Part shown: positions 32,600 to 46,011 of the stretch, in pieces
Position numbering within the stretch: the stretch's first letter is position 1
How the letters are laid out: each line of letters opens with the position of its first letter
Assembly (NCBI GenBank): GCA_028826165.1
Contig: JAPDFW010000061.1
Coordinates: 248,001-312,000, forward strand
Source of the DNA: Anaeramoeba ignava
Lineage: Eukaryota; Metamonada; Anaeramoebidae
Direction: 5' to 3'
Length of the DNA: 64,000 nucleotides
Program-made: the position numbers and the translations under genes
Notes under the pieces: model-generated
Database searches by the model: none
Told to the model about the DNA's origin: nothing
Seen by the model: only the letters and a program-made list of their open reading frames with translations

Positions 32600-35500
32600 A
32601 TGAGTTCAAGTAAAATTTATTTTTATTTTTGTTTTTTAATTTTTTATCTTTTTTCAAACGTGATTGCAACGAGATTTGTTTCAATTTCTGGAACAGACAG
32701 TGGAGATTGTACAGATCCAGTAAATCCATGTCAAACAATAGAATATGGAATAAATCAAACAACAGCAGATGATAACACAGTATTAATAATTACAGAAGGG
32801 GAATATATTTGTTGTGCCAGTTATACAAGTAATGATGGAATTATAATAGCATCAAACACAACAAATATATCAATTAGTTGCAATGAAACAGAGACTCCAG
32901 TTTTTAATTTTACTTTTACTAGTCCCAATTCAACTACTTTTGAAAATTTGACTTTAGTTTCTGACTCAATAAATCAAAGTGCAATTTCGATCCAAAACGC
33001 GGATATTACGATCACAAATTGCAATTTCTACAATTCACATATTGAAATTCAAAATGCGCAAATTTTGGAAGTTGATGATTGCAATTTTAACAACTCAAAC
33101 ATTTGGATAATAAACAATATAGTATTCACTTCAAATTTTTCTTTTATTCACAATACATTCGTTGATTACAATGATTCAAATCAAAACCTCATTTCTCTTG
33201 ATTCGATAGACCCACTACCAAGCATTCTTTTTGAAAACAATATCTTCCAAAATAACACCGCATATACATTGGCTAAATTTTCAGGATGTTGGTTCAATTC
33301 AACTTGTTCGATCAAAAACAATTATATTGAAGAAAATCAAGCGATTATTTTTGGATTCAGTGCCACTAACGGATCATACAATGGCAATATCATTATTGAA
33401 AACAACCAAGTTTTGTACAATTATTTGGACGAGAGCGAAAACAGTTCAACAGACAATCGAGCGTTTTTCGATTTTGATTTAGCGTTATCTAATGGCACCG
33501 ATTATTCAATCATTTCAAACAATTTCACTGAAAATTCATGTTTTTCTCAAAAAACCATTAATTTGAGAGTAGAGGGAATGTTTTGGGGCAACAACTTTAT
33601 TTTTCATCAGAATTCATTCACATCGTATGAAAACACGTCTCGACAATCACCTCTCTCAGTATCCATTCAGGCGAGCATTGGGAATTCGGGTTTTGAGATG
33701 AGCGACTGCAATTTTTCAGGTGTTTCAAGTAGTTCATTTGAATTAGGGGGACAATTCAGGTATATTGATGTGAACATTTTGCGGAATATTTTCAACAGTT
33801 CTGGCGGGTTTGGACTCACGTATCTTTTCATCACCAACTCGCAACAAAGTTGGGATTCCTTTAACATAACTCACACTTTCCGAGAGAACACATTTGAGAG
33901 TGTGCGTTCAAACGCGATTAAGATACTAACGAACGGACTTGAGGCGTCGTATTTGAGCTACGACATAATAGACAACACGTTCTCAAGCTGCACGGCTCGA
34001 CAGGGAGCTGCGATACTCGCTCTTATCAACCACGAAGTCAACATGTATTCCACAAACACAAGCGAATATGTGATCTTCAATTTGGATAATAACGTGTTTC
34101 AAAACAACCAAGCCTTTATATCCGGGGGAGCGCTGTATATCTACAATCTTGGAAACATCACGATCACCAACGGAAAATTCTCGGACAACGAGGCTGTTGT
34201 TGGTGGCGCTATGCTACTTGATGGAGAAGGATATTCCTCAGTGACAAATTGCACCTTTTCTTCCGATTATGCCGAATATGGCTCGGCAATCGTCTCTTAT
34301 ATCCTGCTAAACAACCAGAACGGGCCAATCGCAACCACTTTCCAAAATGTCAATATTCAACCTGATGAAACCTTCTCGGGAACAGTTGTAACGCTGATGG
34401 CACCCGATATCACGTTCCAGAACTCGTACTTACTTTGTCCCCCAGGCAGTTATTTCTACAATGAAAGAGACTCTTTATCTAACGCGCTCGAATGCGAGGC
34501 TTGTCTTGTCGATACATATCTGTTCAAACAATCTTCAAATACCAATCCTATTCCTTGTCTTTCATGCAACGCTGGTACACGCTGTTTGGGAGGCATTAGT
34601 GTCTCCATCCATGAGGGTTTTTGGGGCACAGTCGATAATAAAAAACAACTGCTTACATACAACTGTCCTCAGGACTATTGCTGCGAGGGGAACAATAGTC
34701 TCACATGCTGCAACTACAACCGTGAAGGTGTTTTGTGCGGTGGCTGCCAAGAAGGTTACACTGAAACCCTATCAAGCAGCCCCAAATGCGTCAAGATTTC
34801 TGAATGTCACGACCAATTCGGTGAGTTTTTCGTTCGCAGCTTCCTTATTGCTCTTGTCTTCGCCGTGTTTCTTATTCTCAAAAGAAAAAACCGCGGACAT
34901 TTCCATATTTTGATATTTTTTTTCCAGATGCTTCGATATGCTTCATATCCCATATACTCCCAATCAATCCGCTCCAACAGCCAAGAAAGCGAGATGTCTA
35001 CAGTCTCGTTTCTCTCCTCCCTTTCCTCGTTAAGAGGCATCATTCCCGATATAAATAACTTCGGAGCTTGTCCGTTTTCGAGTATGTCTGCTCAAGGAAA
35101 AATTGCAGTTGGTTACATCACTACTCTTGAATACTTCATCGCCTTTTTCCTCATTTGGATCATCGTTCTTGTGTATAAGAAGATCAAGAAATGCAGAAAA
35201 AAGCCCCAATCAACCAGCGAGATTGAATTGAACCAACTGGATAAGGATGATAAAACTCAAAGCAGTCAAGTTGATCTGGATAATATCCCTCCTCCTGTTG
35301 TTACGGATAACAATATCCCTCCTCCAGATGATATTCCTGTCAAAACAGATAACGATTTCGACGAAAACTTAATCCAAGCTCCACCTCCACCTCTTTTGAG
35401 TGAAACCAGTGATGACGACAAGAAAAAAAACGATGATGAAAAAGAAAAAAACGATGATCAAAAAGAAAAAAAAGATGATGAAAAAAAAGATGACAAACAA

Positions 35501-36343
35501 GATCCTAAAAAGGATAAAAAAAAGAACAAAGTTAAAATGGAAAAAATCAAAGAAAAGCACATTTCTGTTCACGACTGGAAAAAACTCCATCACGATCTTA
35601 AAAAAAAACACGGTTCATTTTCATTCTCAATGGCAAACTCTCTCATCTCCTTAATTTTCTTCTCCTTCGTCAATATCCTTGAAACATCACTTCAATTGAT
35701 CAAATGCGTGCGGATGAAAGTCAACAACAAATACAGCTACCGATTTTTCTACAACGCAAATTTGGAGTGCTTGAAGAGCTGGCAGATCCCTGTTTTGGTT
35801 TGCTTCATCTTGTTTGTCGTTCCGTTTCCTCTTTATATTCTTTTTTGGAGAATGTATTACCACAGACATCCCAAAAACATGACACCAATCAAGGAGATCA
35901 TTCTCAACTATCTCGAGAGACCATACAAGCCAAACCGATTGTTTTGGGATAGTCTTGTCATGTTCGAGAGAATTGTGATTATTGTTTGTTTTGTCTTCAT
36001 CACTGATCCTCAACTTAACGCAGTTTTTCAATCCACTTTGTTTCTGATTTATTTCCTCATTTTCCTGCACTTTGACCCTTATATCCTCAAAACTCACTCA
36101 AACACTGAGCTTCTTTGCGGATTATCACTTGTCATTATTTCCATTGTTAGTGTTCGTCAGGGAACAATTGACTCAACTGGTTATAATACTCAAACTGGAA
36201 CTGAACTCAAAAACACAACAACTGCAATTAACTACTTACTTTTTTTTATTGTTATTATTGTTCTTGTGATTGGTTTAATCAAAAGTTATGGCGGAACCAT
36301 TCTTCGCTTTTTACATATTAAAAAGAAAGAAAAATTCGATTAA
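32600..36343 (+). CDS. Beta-helix (Pmp-like) ectodomain protein with multi-pass membrane C-terminus (1,247 aa)
   Basis: A single long exon. Residues 1-24 form a signal peptide (YFCFLIFYLFSNVIA). Residues about 25-640 look like a right-handed parallel beta-helix, with many N-x-S/T sites and Pmp-type FxxN and GGA motifs (FQNNQAFISGGALYIYN, FSDNEAVVGGAMLLDG). A Cys-rich segment follows (about 645-745; CPPGSYFYNE, CLSCNAGTRCLGG, CCEGNNSLTCC), like the membrane-proximal repeats of many protist surface proteins. Then come about eight or nine hydrophobic helices, interrupted after the third by a Pro-rich and Lys/Asp-rich cytoplasmic loop (about 875-995). It is probably a plasma-membrane receptor or adhesin-like protein; the function is unknown. 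It is intronless and visibly richer in G and C than its neighbours. Confidence 0.8.
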   Translation: MSSSKIYFYFCFLIFYLFSNVIATRFVSISGTDSGDCTDPVNPCQTIEYGINQTTADDNTVLIITEGEYICCASYTSNDGIIIASNTTNISISCNETETPVFNFTFTSPNSTTFENLTLVSDSINQSAISIQNADITITNCNFYNSHIEIQNAQILEVDDCNFNNSNIWIINNIVFTSNFSFIHNTFVDYNDSNQNLISLDSIDPLPSILFENNIFQNNTAYTLAKFSGCWFNSTCSIKNNYIEENQAIIFGFSATNGSYNGNIIIENNQVLYNYLDESENSSTDNRAFFDFDLALSNGTDYSIISNNFTENSCFSQKTINLRVEGMFWGNNFIFHQNSFTSYENTSRQSPLSVSIQASIGNSGFEMSDCNFSGVSSSSFELGGQFRYIDVNILRNIFNSSGGFGLTYLFITNSQQSWDSFNITHTFRENTFESVRSNAIKILTNGLEASYLSYDIIDNTFSSCTARQGAAILALINHEVNMYSTNTSEYVIFNLDNNVFQNNQAFISGGALYIYNLGNITITNGKFSDNEAVVGGAMLLDGEGYSSVTNCTFSSDYAEYGSAIVSYILLNNQNGPIATTFQNVNIQPDETFSGTVVTLMAPDITFQNSYLLCPPGSYFYNERDSLSNALECEACLVDTYLFKQSSNTNPIPCLSCNAGTRCLGGISVSIHEGFWGTVDNKKQLLTYNCPQDYCCEGNNSLTCCNYNREGVLCGGCQEGYTETLSSSPKCVKISECHDQFGEFFVRSFLIALVFAVFLILKRKNRGHFHILIFFFQMLRYASYPIYSQSIRSNSQESEMSTVSFLSSLSSLRGIIPDINNFGACPFSSMSAQGKIAVGYITTLEYFIAFFLIWIIVLVYKKIKKCRKKPQSTSEIELNQLDKDDKTQSSQVDLDNIPPPVVTDNNIPPPDDIPVKTDNDFDENLIQAPPPPLLSETSDDDKKKNDDEKEKNDDQKEKKDDEKKDDKQDPKKDKKKNKVKMEKIKEKHISVHDWKKLHHDLKKKHGSFSFSMANSLISLIFFSFVNILETSLQLIKCVRMKVNNKYSYRFFYNANLECLKSWQIPVLVCFILFVVPFPLYILFWRMYYHRHPKNMTPIKEIILNYLERPYKPNRLFWDSLVMFERIVIIVCFVFITDPQLNAVFQSTLFLIYFLIFLHFDPYILKTHSNTELLCGLSLVIISIVSVRQGTIDSTGYNTQTGTELKNTTTAINYLLFFIVIIVLVIGLIKSYGGTILRFLHIKKKEKFD

Positions 36344-36547
36344 TGATTAACTAATTATTGATATTAAATTTTTTTTTCTTTTTCTTTTTCTTTTTCTTTT
36401 TCTTTTTAATGAATAATCCAAAAACAAAACAAAGCAAAAAAAATTTTTTTTTATCCTTTTTTTTTTGTAAATGGTTTTTCAACCATTTTAACTAAAAATG
36501 AATTTGGATTTGACAAACATTTATTTTTAAATTGAATTTGTTTAAAA

Positions 36548-37090
36548 TTAATTATTTTTATTTTCATTTTCATTTTCATTTTCATTTTCATTTTGATTTT
36601 CATTTTGATTTTCATTTTCATTTTGATTTTCATTTTCATGAGGAATAAAAGCAGAATCATTTCTTAAAAAATTATTTGCACCAGTTCTTGAAGCCAAAGA
36701 AATTGCTTGAGAAACAAATTGTTGAAAAAAGTTAATTTGTTGTTCAATTAAAAGAATTTCAGTTCGAAGTTGAAATTCTCGAATTCTTTGATTTTCTTTT
36801 TGAGTTTTTAATTCTTTGATTCTAGATTTAAGATCATTGATTTTTTGTTTTTGTCTTGCTCTAAATTGTTGAGAACGATAAGAAAGCATGAATTTTTTTG
36901 GTGTTTCTTTTTGCTTTTCAGTTTCCATTCTATTTGAAAATGTTCTCATTGAAATTTTTGTTTCTTCGTTTTTTTTTTCAATATTCATTTCATTTTTTTC
37001 AGCAAATAAACTTGTTTCAAATGGATGAAATATGTTTCCCCAACATTGAAAAAAAGATCCAAGAGTTAAAAAAATAGATGGGTCAATCAT
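36548..37090 (-). CDS. bZIP-like protein (180 aa)
   Basis: The middle of the protein has a basic stretch (YRSQQFRARQKQK) followed by a leucine-zipper-like heptad run (INDLKSRIKELKTQKEN...). The Arg-x9-Leu-x6-Leu spacing fits a bZIP, but the invariant Asn of the basic region is not present at the expected place, so DNA binding is uncertain. The C-terminus is an (Glu-Asn)n / Asn-Gln low-complexity tail from TTTTCA repeats. The ATG at 37090 is the first in frame. A transcription-factor role is inferred. Confidence 0.55.
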   Translation of the reverse strand: MIDPSIFLTLGSFFQCWGNIFHPFETSLFAEKNEMNIEKKNEETKISMRTFSNRMETEKQKETPKKFMLSYRSQQFRARQKQKINDLKSRIKELKTQKENQRIREFQLRTEILLIEQQINFFQQFVSQAISLASRTGANNFLRNDSAFIPHENENQNENENQNENQNENENENENENKNN

Positions 37091-37164
37091 TTTAAAAAAA
37101 GAGAAAGTAAAAAAATGAATTTTGAAATTATTTTTATAAAAAATTATTTCATTTTTTTTTATTG

Positions 37165-39690
37165 GAATTTAAATAAAATTTTAAATATTTATTTATCAAA
37201 TTTATTTTTGGGAATTTAGATATTTATTTAATTTAGATATTTATTTAATTTAGATATTTATTTATCAAATTTAAATATTTATTTAGCAAATTTAAATATT
37301 TATTTAAATATTTATTTATCAAAATTAAATATTTATTTATCATATTTAGATATTTATTTATCAAATTTAAACATTTATTTATCATATTTAAATATTTATT
37401 TTAAATATTTATTTTATCAAATTTAAATATTTAGATATTTATTTATCAAATTTAAATATTTATTTAAATATTTATTTATCAAAATTAAATATTTATTTAT
37501 CAAATTTAGATATTTATTTATCATATTTAGATATTTATTTATCAAATTTAGATATTTATTTATCAAATTTAAATATTTATTTAAATATTTATTTGTGGAA
37601 TTTAAATATTTATTTATCAAATTTAAATATTTATTTATCAAATTTAAATATTTATTTATCAAATTTAAATATTTATTTAAATATTTAGATATTTATTTAT
37701 CATATTTAGATATTTATTTAAATATTTAGATATTTATTTATCAAATTTAGATATTTATTTATCAAATTTAAATATTTATTTATCAAATCTAAATATTTAT
37801 TTAAATATTTAAATGTTTATTTAATTTAGATATTTATTTATCAAATTTAAATATTTATTTATCAAATTTATTTTTGGGAATTTAGATATTTATTTAATTT
37901 AGATATTTATTTAATTTAGATATTTATTTATCAAATTTAAATATTTATTTAGCAAATTTAAATATTTATTTAAATATTTATTTATCAAAATTAAATATTT
38001 ATTTATCATATTTAGATATTTATTTATCAAATTTAAACATTTATTTATCATATTTAAATATTTATTTAAATATTTATTTATCAAATTTAGATATTTAGAT
38101 ATTTATTTATCAAATTTAAATATTTATTTAAATATTTATTTATCAAAATTAAATATTTATTTAAATATTTAGATATTTATTTATCAAATTTAGATATTTA
38201 TTTATCAAATTTAAATATTTATTTATCAAATTTAGATGTTTATTTATTAAATTTAGATATTTATTTATCAAATTTAAATATTTATTTATCAAAATTAAAT
38301 ATTTATTTATCAAATTTAAATATTTATTTATCAAATTTGTTTATCAAATTTAGATATTTATTTATCATATTTAGATATTTATTTGTGGAATTTAAATATT
38401 TATTTATCAAATTTAAATATTTATTTATCAAATTTAAATATTTATTTATCAAATTTAAATATTTATTTATTGGGATTTAAATATTTATTTATCATATTTA
38501 GATATTTATTTATCATATTTAGATGTTTATTTAATTTAAATATTTATTTATCAAATTTTAAATATTTATTTATCAAATTTATTTATCAAATTTAAATATT
38601 TATTTATCAAATTTAAATATTTATTTAATTTAGATATTTATTTAATTTAGATATTTATTTGTGGAATTTAAATATTTATTTATCATATTTATCAAATTTA
38701 AATATTTATTTATCAAATTTAAATATTTATTTATCAAATTTAAATATTTATTTATCAAATTTAAATATTTATTTATCAAATTTAAATATTTATTTATCAA
38801 ATTTAGATATTGTGAATTTAGATATTTTTGGAATTTAAATATTTATTTATCAAATTTAAATATTTATTTATCAAATTTAAATATTTATTTATCAAATTTA
38901 AATATTTATTTATCAAATTTAAATATTTATTTATCAAATTTAAATATTTATTTATCAAATTTAAATATTTATTTATCAAATTTAAATATTTATTTATCAA
39001 ATTTAAATATTTATTTATCAAATTTAAATATTTATTTATCAAATTTAAATATTTATTTATTGGAATTTAAATATTTATTTAAATATTTATTTATCAAATT
39101 TATTTTTGGAATTTAGATATTTATTTATCAAATTTAGATATTTATTTATCAAATTTTAAATATTTGTTTTATGGAAATTTAAATATTTATTTATTGAGTT
39201 TAAATATTTATTTATCAAATTTAAATATTTATTTATCAAATTTATTTTTGGAATTTAAATATTTATTTATCAAATTTAAATATTTATTTAAATATTTATT
39301 TATCAAATTTAGATATTTATTTATCAAATTTAAATATTTATTTAAATATTTATTTATCATATTTAAATATTTATTTCTCAAATTTAGATATTTATTTATC
39401 AAATTTAAATATTTATTTATCAAATTTAGATATTTATTTATCAAATTTAAATATTTATTTATCAAATCTAAGTATTTATTTATCAAATCTAAATATTTAT
39501 TTAATTTTAGATATTTTTGGAATTTAAATATTTATTTATCAAAATTAGATATTTATTTATCAAATCTAAATATTTTTGGAATTTAAATATTTAAATCAAA
39601 TTTAAATATTTATTTATCAAATTTAGATATTGTGAATTTAGATATTGTGAATTTAAATTTATTTGTGGGAATTTAAATACTTATTTTATT
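37165..39690. repeat. 21-bp satellite (AAATATTTATTTATCAAATT-type) with higher-order structure
   Basis: About 2.5 kb of a 21-bp unit with variants (AAATTTAGA, CATATTTAGA, a shortened TTTAAATATTTATT join). A longer segment beginning at 37201 (ending TTTTTGGGAATTTAG...) is repeated almost exactly from 37867, giving a higher-order period of 666 bp. Because 21 is divisible by three and the unit lacks stops in several frames, spurious open frames such as NIYLSNL and LINKYLN heptads appear on both strands. It lies between two minus-strand genes, not inside a visible intron. Confidence 0.9.
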
Positions 39691-39710
39691 TTAATTATCA
39701 AATTCTAAAT

Positions 39711-40434
39711 CTTTTTTTAAATCAAAAATAATTAAAAAAAGAAAAAAGATCAAAAAAAAAATAAAGAAAAAAACAAAAAGAAAAAGATTTTTCAAAAACA
39801 GCAAATTCAAAATCATTTTTTTAAAGTAAATTTGTTGTTAATTTTTAATTTTAAAAAAAAATTCAAAATCATTTTTTTTTCAATTCCATTTTATTTTTTT
39901 ATTTTTTTAAATTCCATTTTTTTCAATACTTTTTATTATTTTTTTTGTTAAGATTTAACTTTAAATATAAAGAGAAAATGGATAAAAAACGCAGAAAAAT
40001 AGAAAAATAGAAAAATAGAAAAATAGAAGAATAAAAAAAAATTTTTTTTTAAAATCTTTTCAATAAAGATCACTAATTAAAGTAATAATAATAAAAATAA
40101 AAATAAGTATTAAATAAAATAATCAAAAAAAAAAATTAAATTAAGAATAAAATTAAAAGAGATCATAAAATAAATTATTTACAATAAACACCCCTAAAAC
40201 TAAAACTAAAATTAAAATTAAAATTCATTTATAAAATTAAAATTAAAATTAAAATTAAAATTTAAATTAAAATTAATTAAAAAAGAGAAGAGAAGAAGAG
40301 ATCAAATAAAATTGCTTTTTTTTTGTTTTTGTGTTTGTTTTTATATTTAAGAGTAAAAAAAAAGTAAAAAGATAAAAAATAATAAACGAAATTAATTGTT
40401 ATTAAGATCTCATCAATTAATTTAATTAATTTAA
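39711..40434. other. AT-rich spacer
   Basis: A/T homopolymers, a short (AGAAAAAT)n patch at about 39,995-40,030 and a brief AATTAA repeat at about 40,205-40,270. No gene is seen. Confidence 0.4.
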
Positions 40435-41937
40435 TTAATTATCTTTTGATTTCTTATGGTGTCTATGTTTATGTTTTTCATGTCTAGTAAATGAAAAAAA
40501 AAAAGAAAAAGAAAAATTAATGATTATTTTTTTTTGAAAATAATATATTTGCTTTTTCTTACCCAGTATGATGTCTATGATGATGATGCTTCTTCTTTTT
40601 CTTCTGATCTTCATCATCTTCATTTTCTTCATTTTCTTCATTTTCTTCATTTTCTTCATTATCTTTATCATCTTGGTTTTCATATCCTTGAAATGGACTA
40701 CTTTTGAAGTTTTTAAGTGCATTTTGGAAATCATTAGGATTAATTCTTGAAAATTTTGGTTTTTTAGAATGTTTTTGATGTGATGATTTTTCGGAAACTT
40801 GCATCATTTTATCGTATTGTTGTTTTGATAAACCTAATTTTTTTCTAATTTCTTCGAATTCATCATTTTCATCTTCGATTTTATTATCTTTTTTTTCTTC
40901 GATTTTATTTTCCTTTTCTAAATCTAATTCATTTTCATTTTCATTTTCATTTTCATTTTCATTTTCATTTTCATTTTCATTTTCAATTTGATTTTTTTCT
41001 TCGATTTTATTTTCCTTTTCTAAATCTAATTCATCTTCATTTTCATTTTCAATTTCATTTTCATCTTCATTTTTTAAATCTAATTCATCTTCAATTTCAT
41101 TTTCATTTTCAATTTCATCTTCATCTTCATTTTCTAAATCCATTCCAATTTCATCTTCATCTTCATTTTTAAATCTAATTCATTTTCAATTTCATCTTCG
41201 TTTTCATTTTTTAAATTTAATTCATTTTCAATTTCGTCTTCAATTCCATCTTCAATTTCATTTTTTAAATCTAATTCGTCTTCAATTTCGTCTTCAATAT
41301 TTTCCATTTTTTCATCTTTTTCTTCTGTTTCGTTAATTTTTATTTTCTTCTCCTCTTGATCTAAATATCTAAATGGGAAAAAAAATGTTTTAATTCCACT
41401 TCCATTTCAAAAAAAAAATAAAGAAAAAGAAATGGAAAGAAATACTTACTTCGATAATATTGATTTCTTTTTTGGGAAAGATTTTTCTAATTTCAAATTC
41501 ATTTATAAAAAAAAGAATATAAATATAAATATGAATTTGGATTTGAATATTTGCAAAATTTTCTTACCAGAAATTGGGATTAAATTAATCTCAATATTTG
41601 TTTTTTCCAAAGTTTTTTCATCTCTATAAATTTATGATATGCAATTAATAATTTAACATGAAGTAAAAATGATGAGAGATTATTTTAATACGAATATTAA
41701 CATTAATAATTACATATTATTGTTAATTCCCCATTCTAATATTTTTATTTTCTTTAAAGTATCAACTTTACGTTGTTGAAAATTTTTAATTTCATTTTCA
41801 AGAAAAGTAATTGTATCGTTTAAACTTTTTCTTTCATTTTCCCATTCAAGTTGTTCGCTTTGAATTCTAGAAAATTTTGATTGAATTAATTCAATTAAAT
41901 TATTTGCTACTTTTTTTGAAAGTGTAAATTGATCCAT
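40435..41937 (-). CDS. Striatin N-terminus-like coiled-coil protein, no WD40 domain (5 exons)
   Basis: Minus-strand exons: 41937-41714, 41623-41568, 41486-41450, 41368-40563 and 40483-40435. Residues about 10-75 resemble the striatin N-terminal coiled coil: a helix, then EQLEWENERKSL, ITFLENEIK and KKIKILEWGINNN, matching the family's WE-x-ER...FL-x-GE...RRIKMLEYAL pattern. ILSKYLDQE matches the short R-x-YL motif that follows in striatins. Striatins scaffold PP2A in STRIPAK. Here the rest is Glu/Asn repeats, a short ordered segment (EIRKKLGLSKQQYDKM) and a His/Lys-rich tail, so the WD40 propeller is missing. In exon 4, one A run near 41,168 is a base short relative to sister repeats; restoring the frame makes all exon phases agree (about 390 aa). 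Confidence 0.65.
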
Positions 41938-43558
41938 TTTTAATTTAAAAATTTAAGAAAAAAAAAATGAAAAAAAAAAATTAATTAAAAAAGAAATTAA
42001 TTAAAAAAAAAATTTTCTCCTTTTATTTTTTTTCCCCTTTTTATTTTTTTTTTAAAGATTTTAGAAAAATAATTTAGGAAGTTGATTATGTACTTAAATT
42101 TTGTGGAATAATTTTATCTTTTTTTTTTTTTTGTAATTGAAAAAAAAAGGGTTTTTGTTTTTCTTTTTGCTTTTTAAAATCCATTTTTTTTTCACACTTT
42201 TTTTTTTAGGAAAGAATAGAGAAATGAAAAAAAAAGGGTTTTTCTTTCTTTTAAGTTTTGGTTTTTTAGATCATTCTTTTTGACTTTTTAATATCTTTCT
42301 AAATTTCTGATTCAACAAAAATTTAGGCTTGTTTTCTTTCTTTTTCTTTCTTTTTCTTTCTTTAACAATTATTTGTTGAAATTATTTTTTTTTTTCAAAA
42401 GGAATTTATTTAAGAGTTTTTAAAAGAAGAAAATGAAGAAAATGAAGAAAATGAAGTTAGAAGCACTTGTTAAATAATAAGAAGGATCAAAAAAAAAATT
42501 TTTTCCAAAAATTCTATTCCTCAAAATTTTCATTTTATCAGTTTTACATTTGGTATTTGATATTAAATGAAATTAATGAAAAAATGTAAGAATTATATTT
42601 TATTTAATTATTTAATTATTTAATTTAAAACAAAAAATTGATTTAAATTTTGTAGGCGTTTTATTTTATCCTTGCTCACAAAAACTGCAAGCTGAAAACA
42701 AATTATTTTTTTTTGGATTTGCTTGATTGGTAATCCAAATGCTAACGAATCGGATTGTATTTGCTTTTTGCTTTTTGCTTTTTTTGATAAAAGTGATTCA
42801 GATCACTTGAAGAAAAGTATTAGAAGAATAAGCAATTTGCCCTTTAAATAAAGGGTGTTGAATAAAATTCAAATCATTTGAAGAAAAGTATCAAAAGAAT
42901 CTGGAAAATTCTTAAACAAAAGTTTAAGAAAAAAAAAATAATTAGCAGCTATTGAAGTATCTTCTAAAAGAAAAAATTAATAAAATTATTAATAAAAAAA
43001 GTGGATTTTTTAAAAAAAAAACAAATACCCCAAAAAAGCTGCTTTTAAATCACAAAAAAAAGTATCTAAAAAAGCAAATTATTTTTGGTTTGGTTTTGTT
43101 TTGATTTGTTTAGTAAAAAAAATTTTAATTAGAATAAATTAATAATAGAAATTTGTGAATATTGGAAAGTGATAAGGAATAATTCAAAGAAAAGAATTAA
43201 TTAGTAAAACTATAAGAATTTTATTTATTATTTAATTTATTTTTATTATCAAAAATTATTACTTGATAAAAAAAAAATAAAAAAAGAGAATTGAAAGTAG
43301 AAAATATTTTTTTTTTTTGATTTTTATTTTAAAAGAAATCTGTATCCGTTAAAAAAAGTAAATTTAACCGAAATCTATTTAAAAATCTATTTAAAATTGA
43401 ATCAATCAAAATAATAAAAGAAAAAAGGAGAAAAAGCAAAAAAAAAAAAATAAATCAATTTAATTTTTTTTCCTCTTTTTTAATTTTTTTTAAATCAAAT
43501 TTTTTTTCATTTTTTCATTTTCATTTTCATTTTTTTTTTTTTAAATAATAAATAAATA
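41938..43558. other. Divergent intergenic region, 1.6 kb
   Basis: It lies between the minus-strand striatin-like gene and the plus-strand FHA-kinase gene. It is mostly A/T homopolymer sequence with repeated TTTTTGCTTT and CTTTCTTTTT patches, and a small direct repeat with a hairpin at 42794-42900. A T-rich leader precedes 43559. No coding region is supported. Confidence 0.45.
42794..42900. repeat. Imperfect 36-bp direct repeat flanking a hairpin
   Basis: GATTCAGATCACTTGAAGAA... at 42794-42829 recurs as AATTCAAATCATTTGAAGAA... at 42865-42900, offset 71 bp. Between them CCCTTT-AAAT-AAAGGG (42840-42855) forms a perfect six-base-pair stem. Confidence 0.6.
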
Positions 43559-45783
<2,225 letters not shown>

Positions 45784-46011
45784 ATTTCAAATTTAATAAT
45801 CAAATTTAAAAAAAAAAATCAAATTTTCCTTTTTCTTTTTTTCTTTTCTTTTCTTTTTCTTTTTTTTACTCTTTTTTTTTATCAATTTTTCAAAATTTTA
45901 ATTCCAAAATCCAAAAAAAAAAAAATTCAATAAAAAAAAAAAATTAATAAAAAAAATTTTAATTTAATTTAATTTAAAAAGAAAGAAAAGAAAAGAAATT
46001 TAAAACCAAAT

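Noticed and set aside
38383-39586. NIYLSNL / YLFIKFK heptad proteins on both strands
   Set aside because: These are artefacts of a 21-bp satellite whose period is divisible by three.
37165-39690. CRISPR-like array
   Set aside because: The spacing is uniform with no unique spacers, the units are directly abutting 21-mers, and the genome is eukaryotic.
42721-42775. tRNA-like stretch (GATTGGTAATCC...)
   Set aside because: No acceptor stem, T-loop consensus or cloverleaf could be drawn; no tRNA or rRNA was found in the window.
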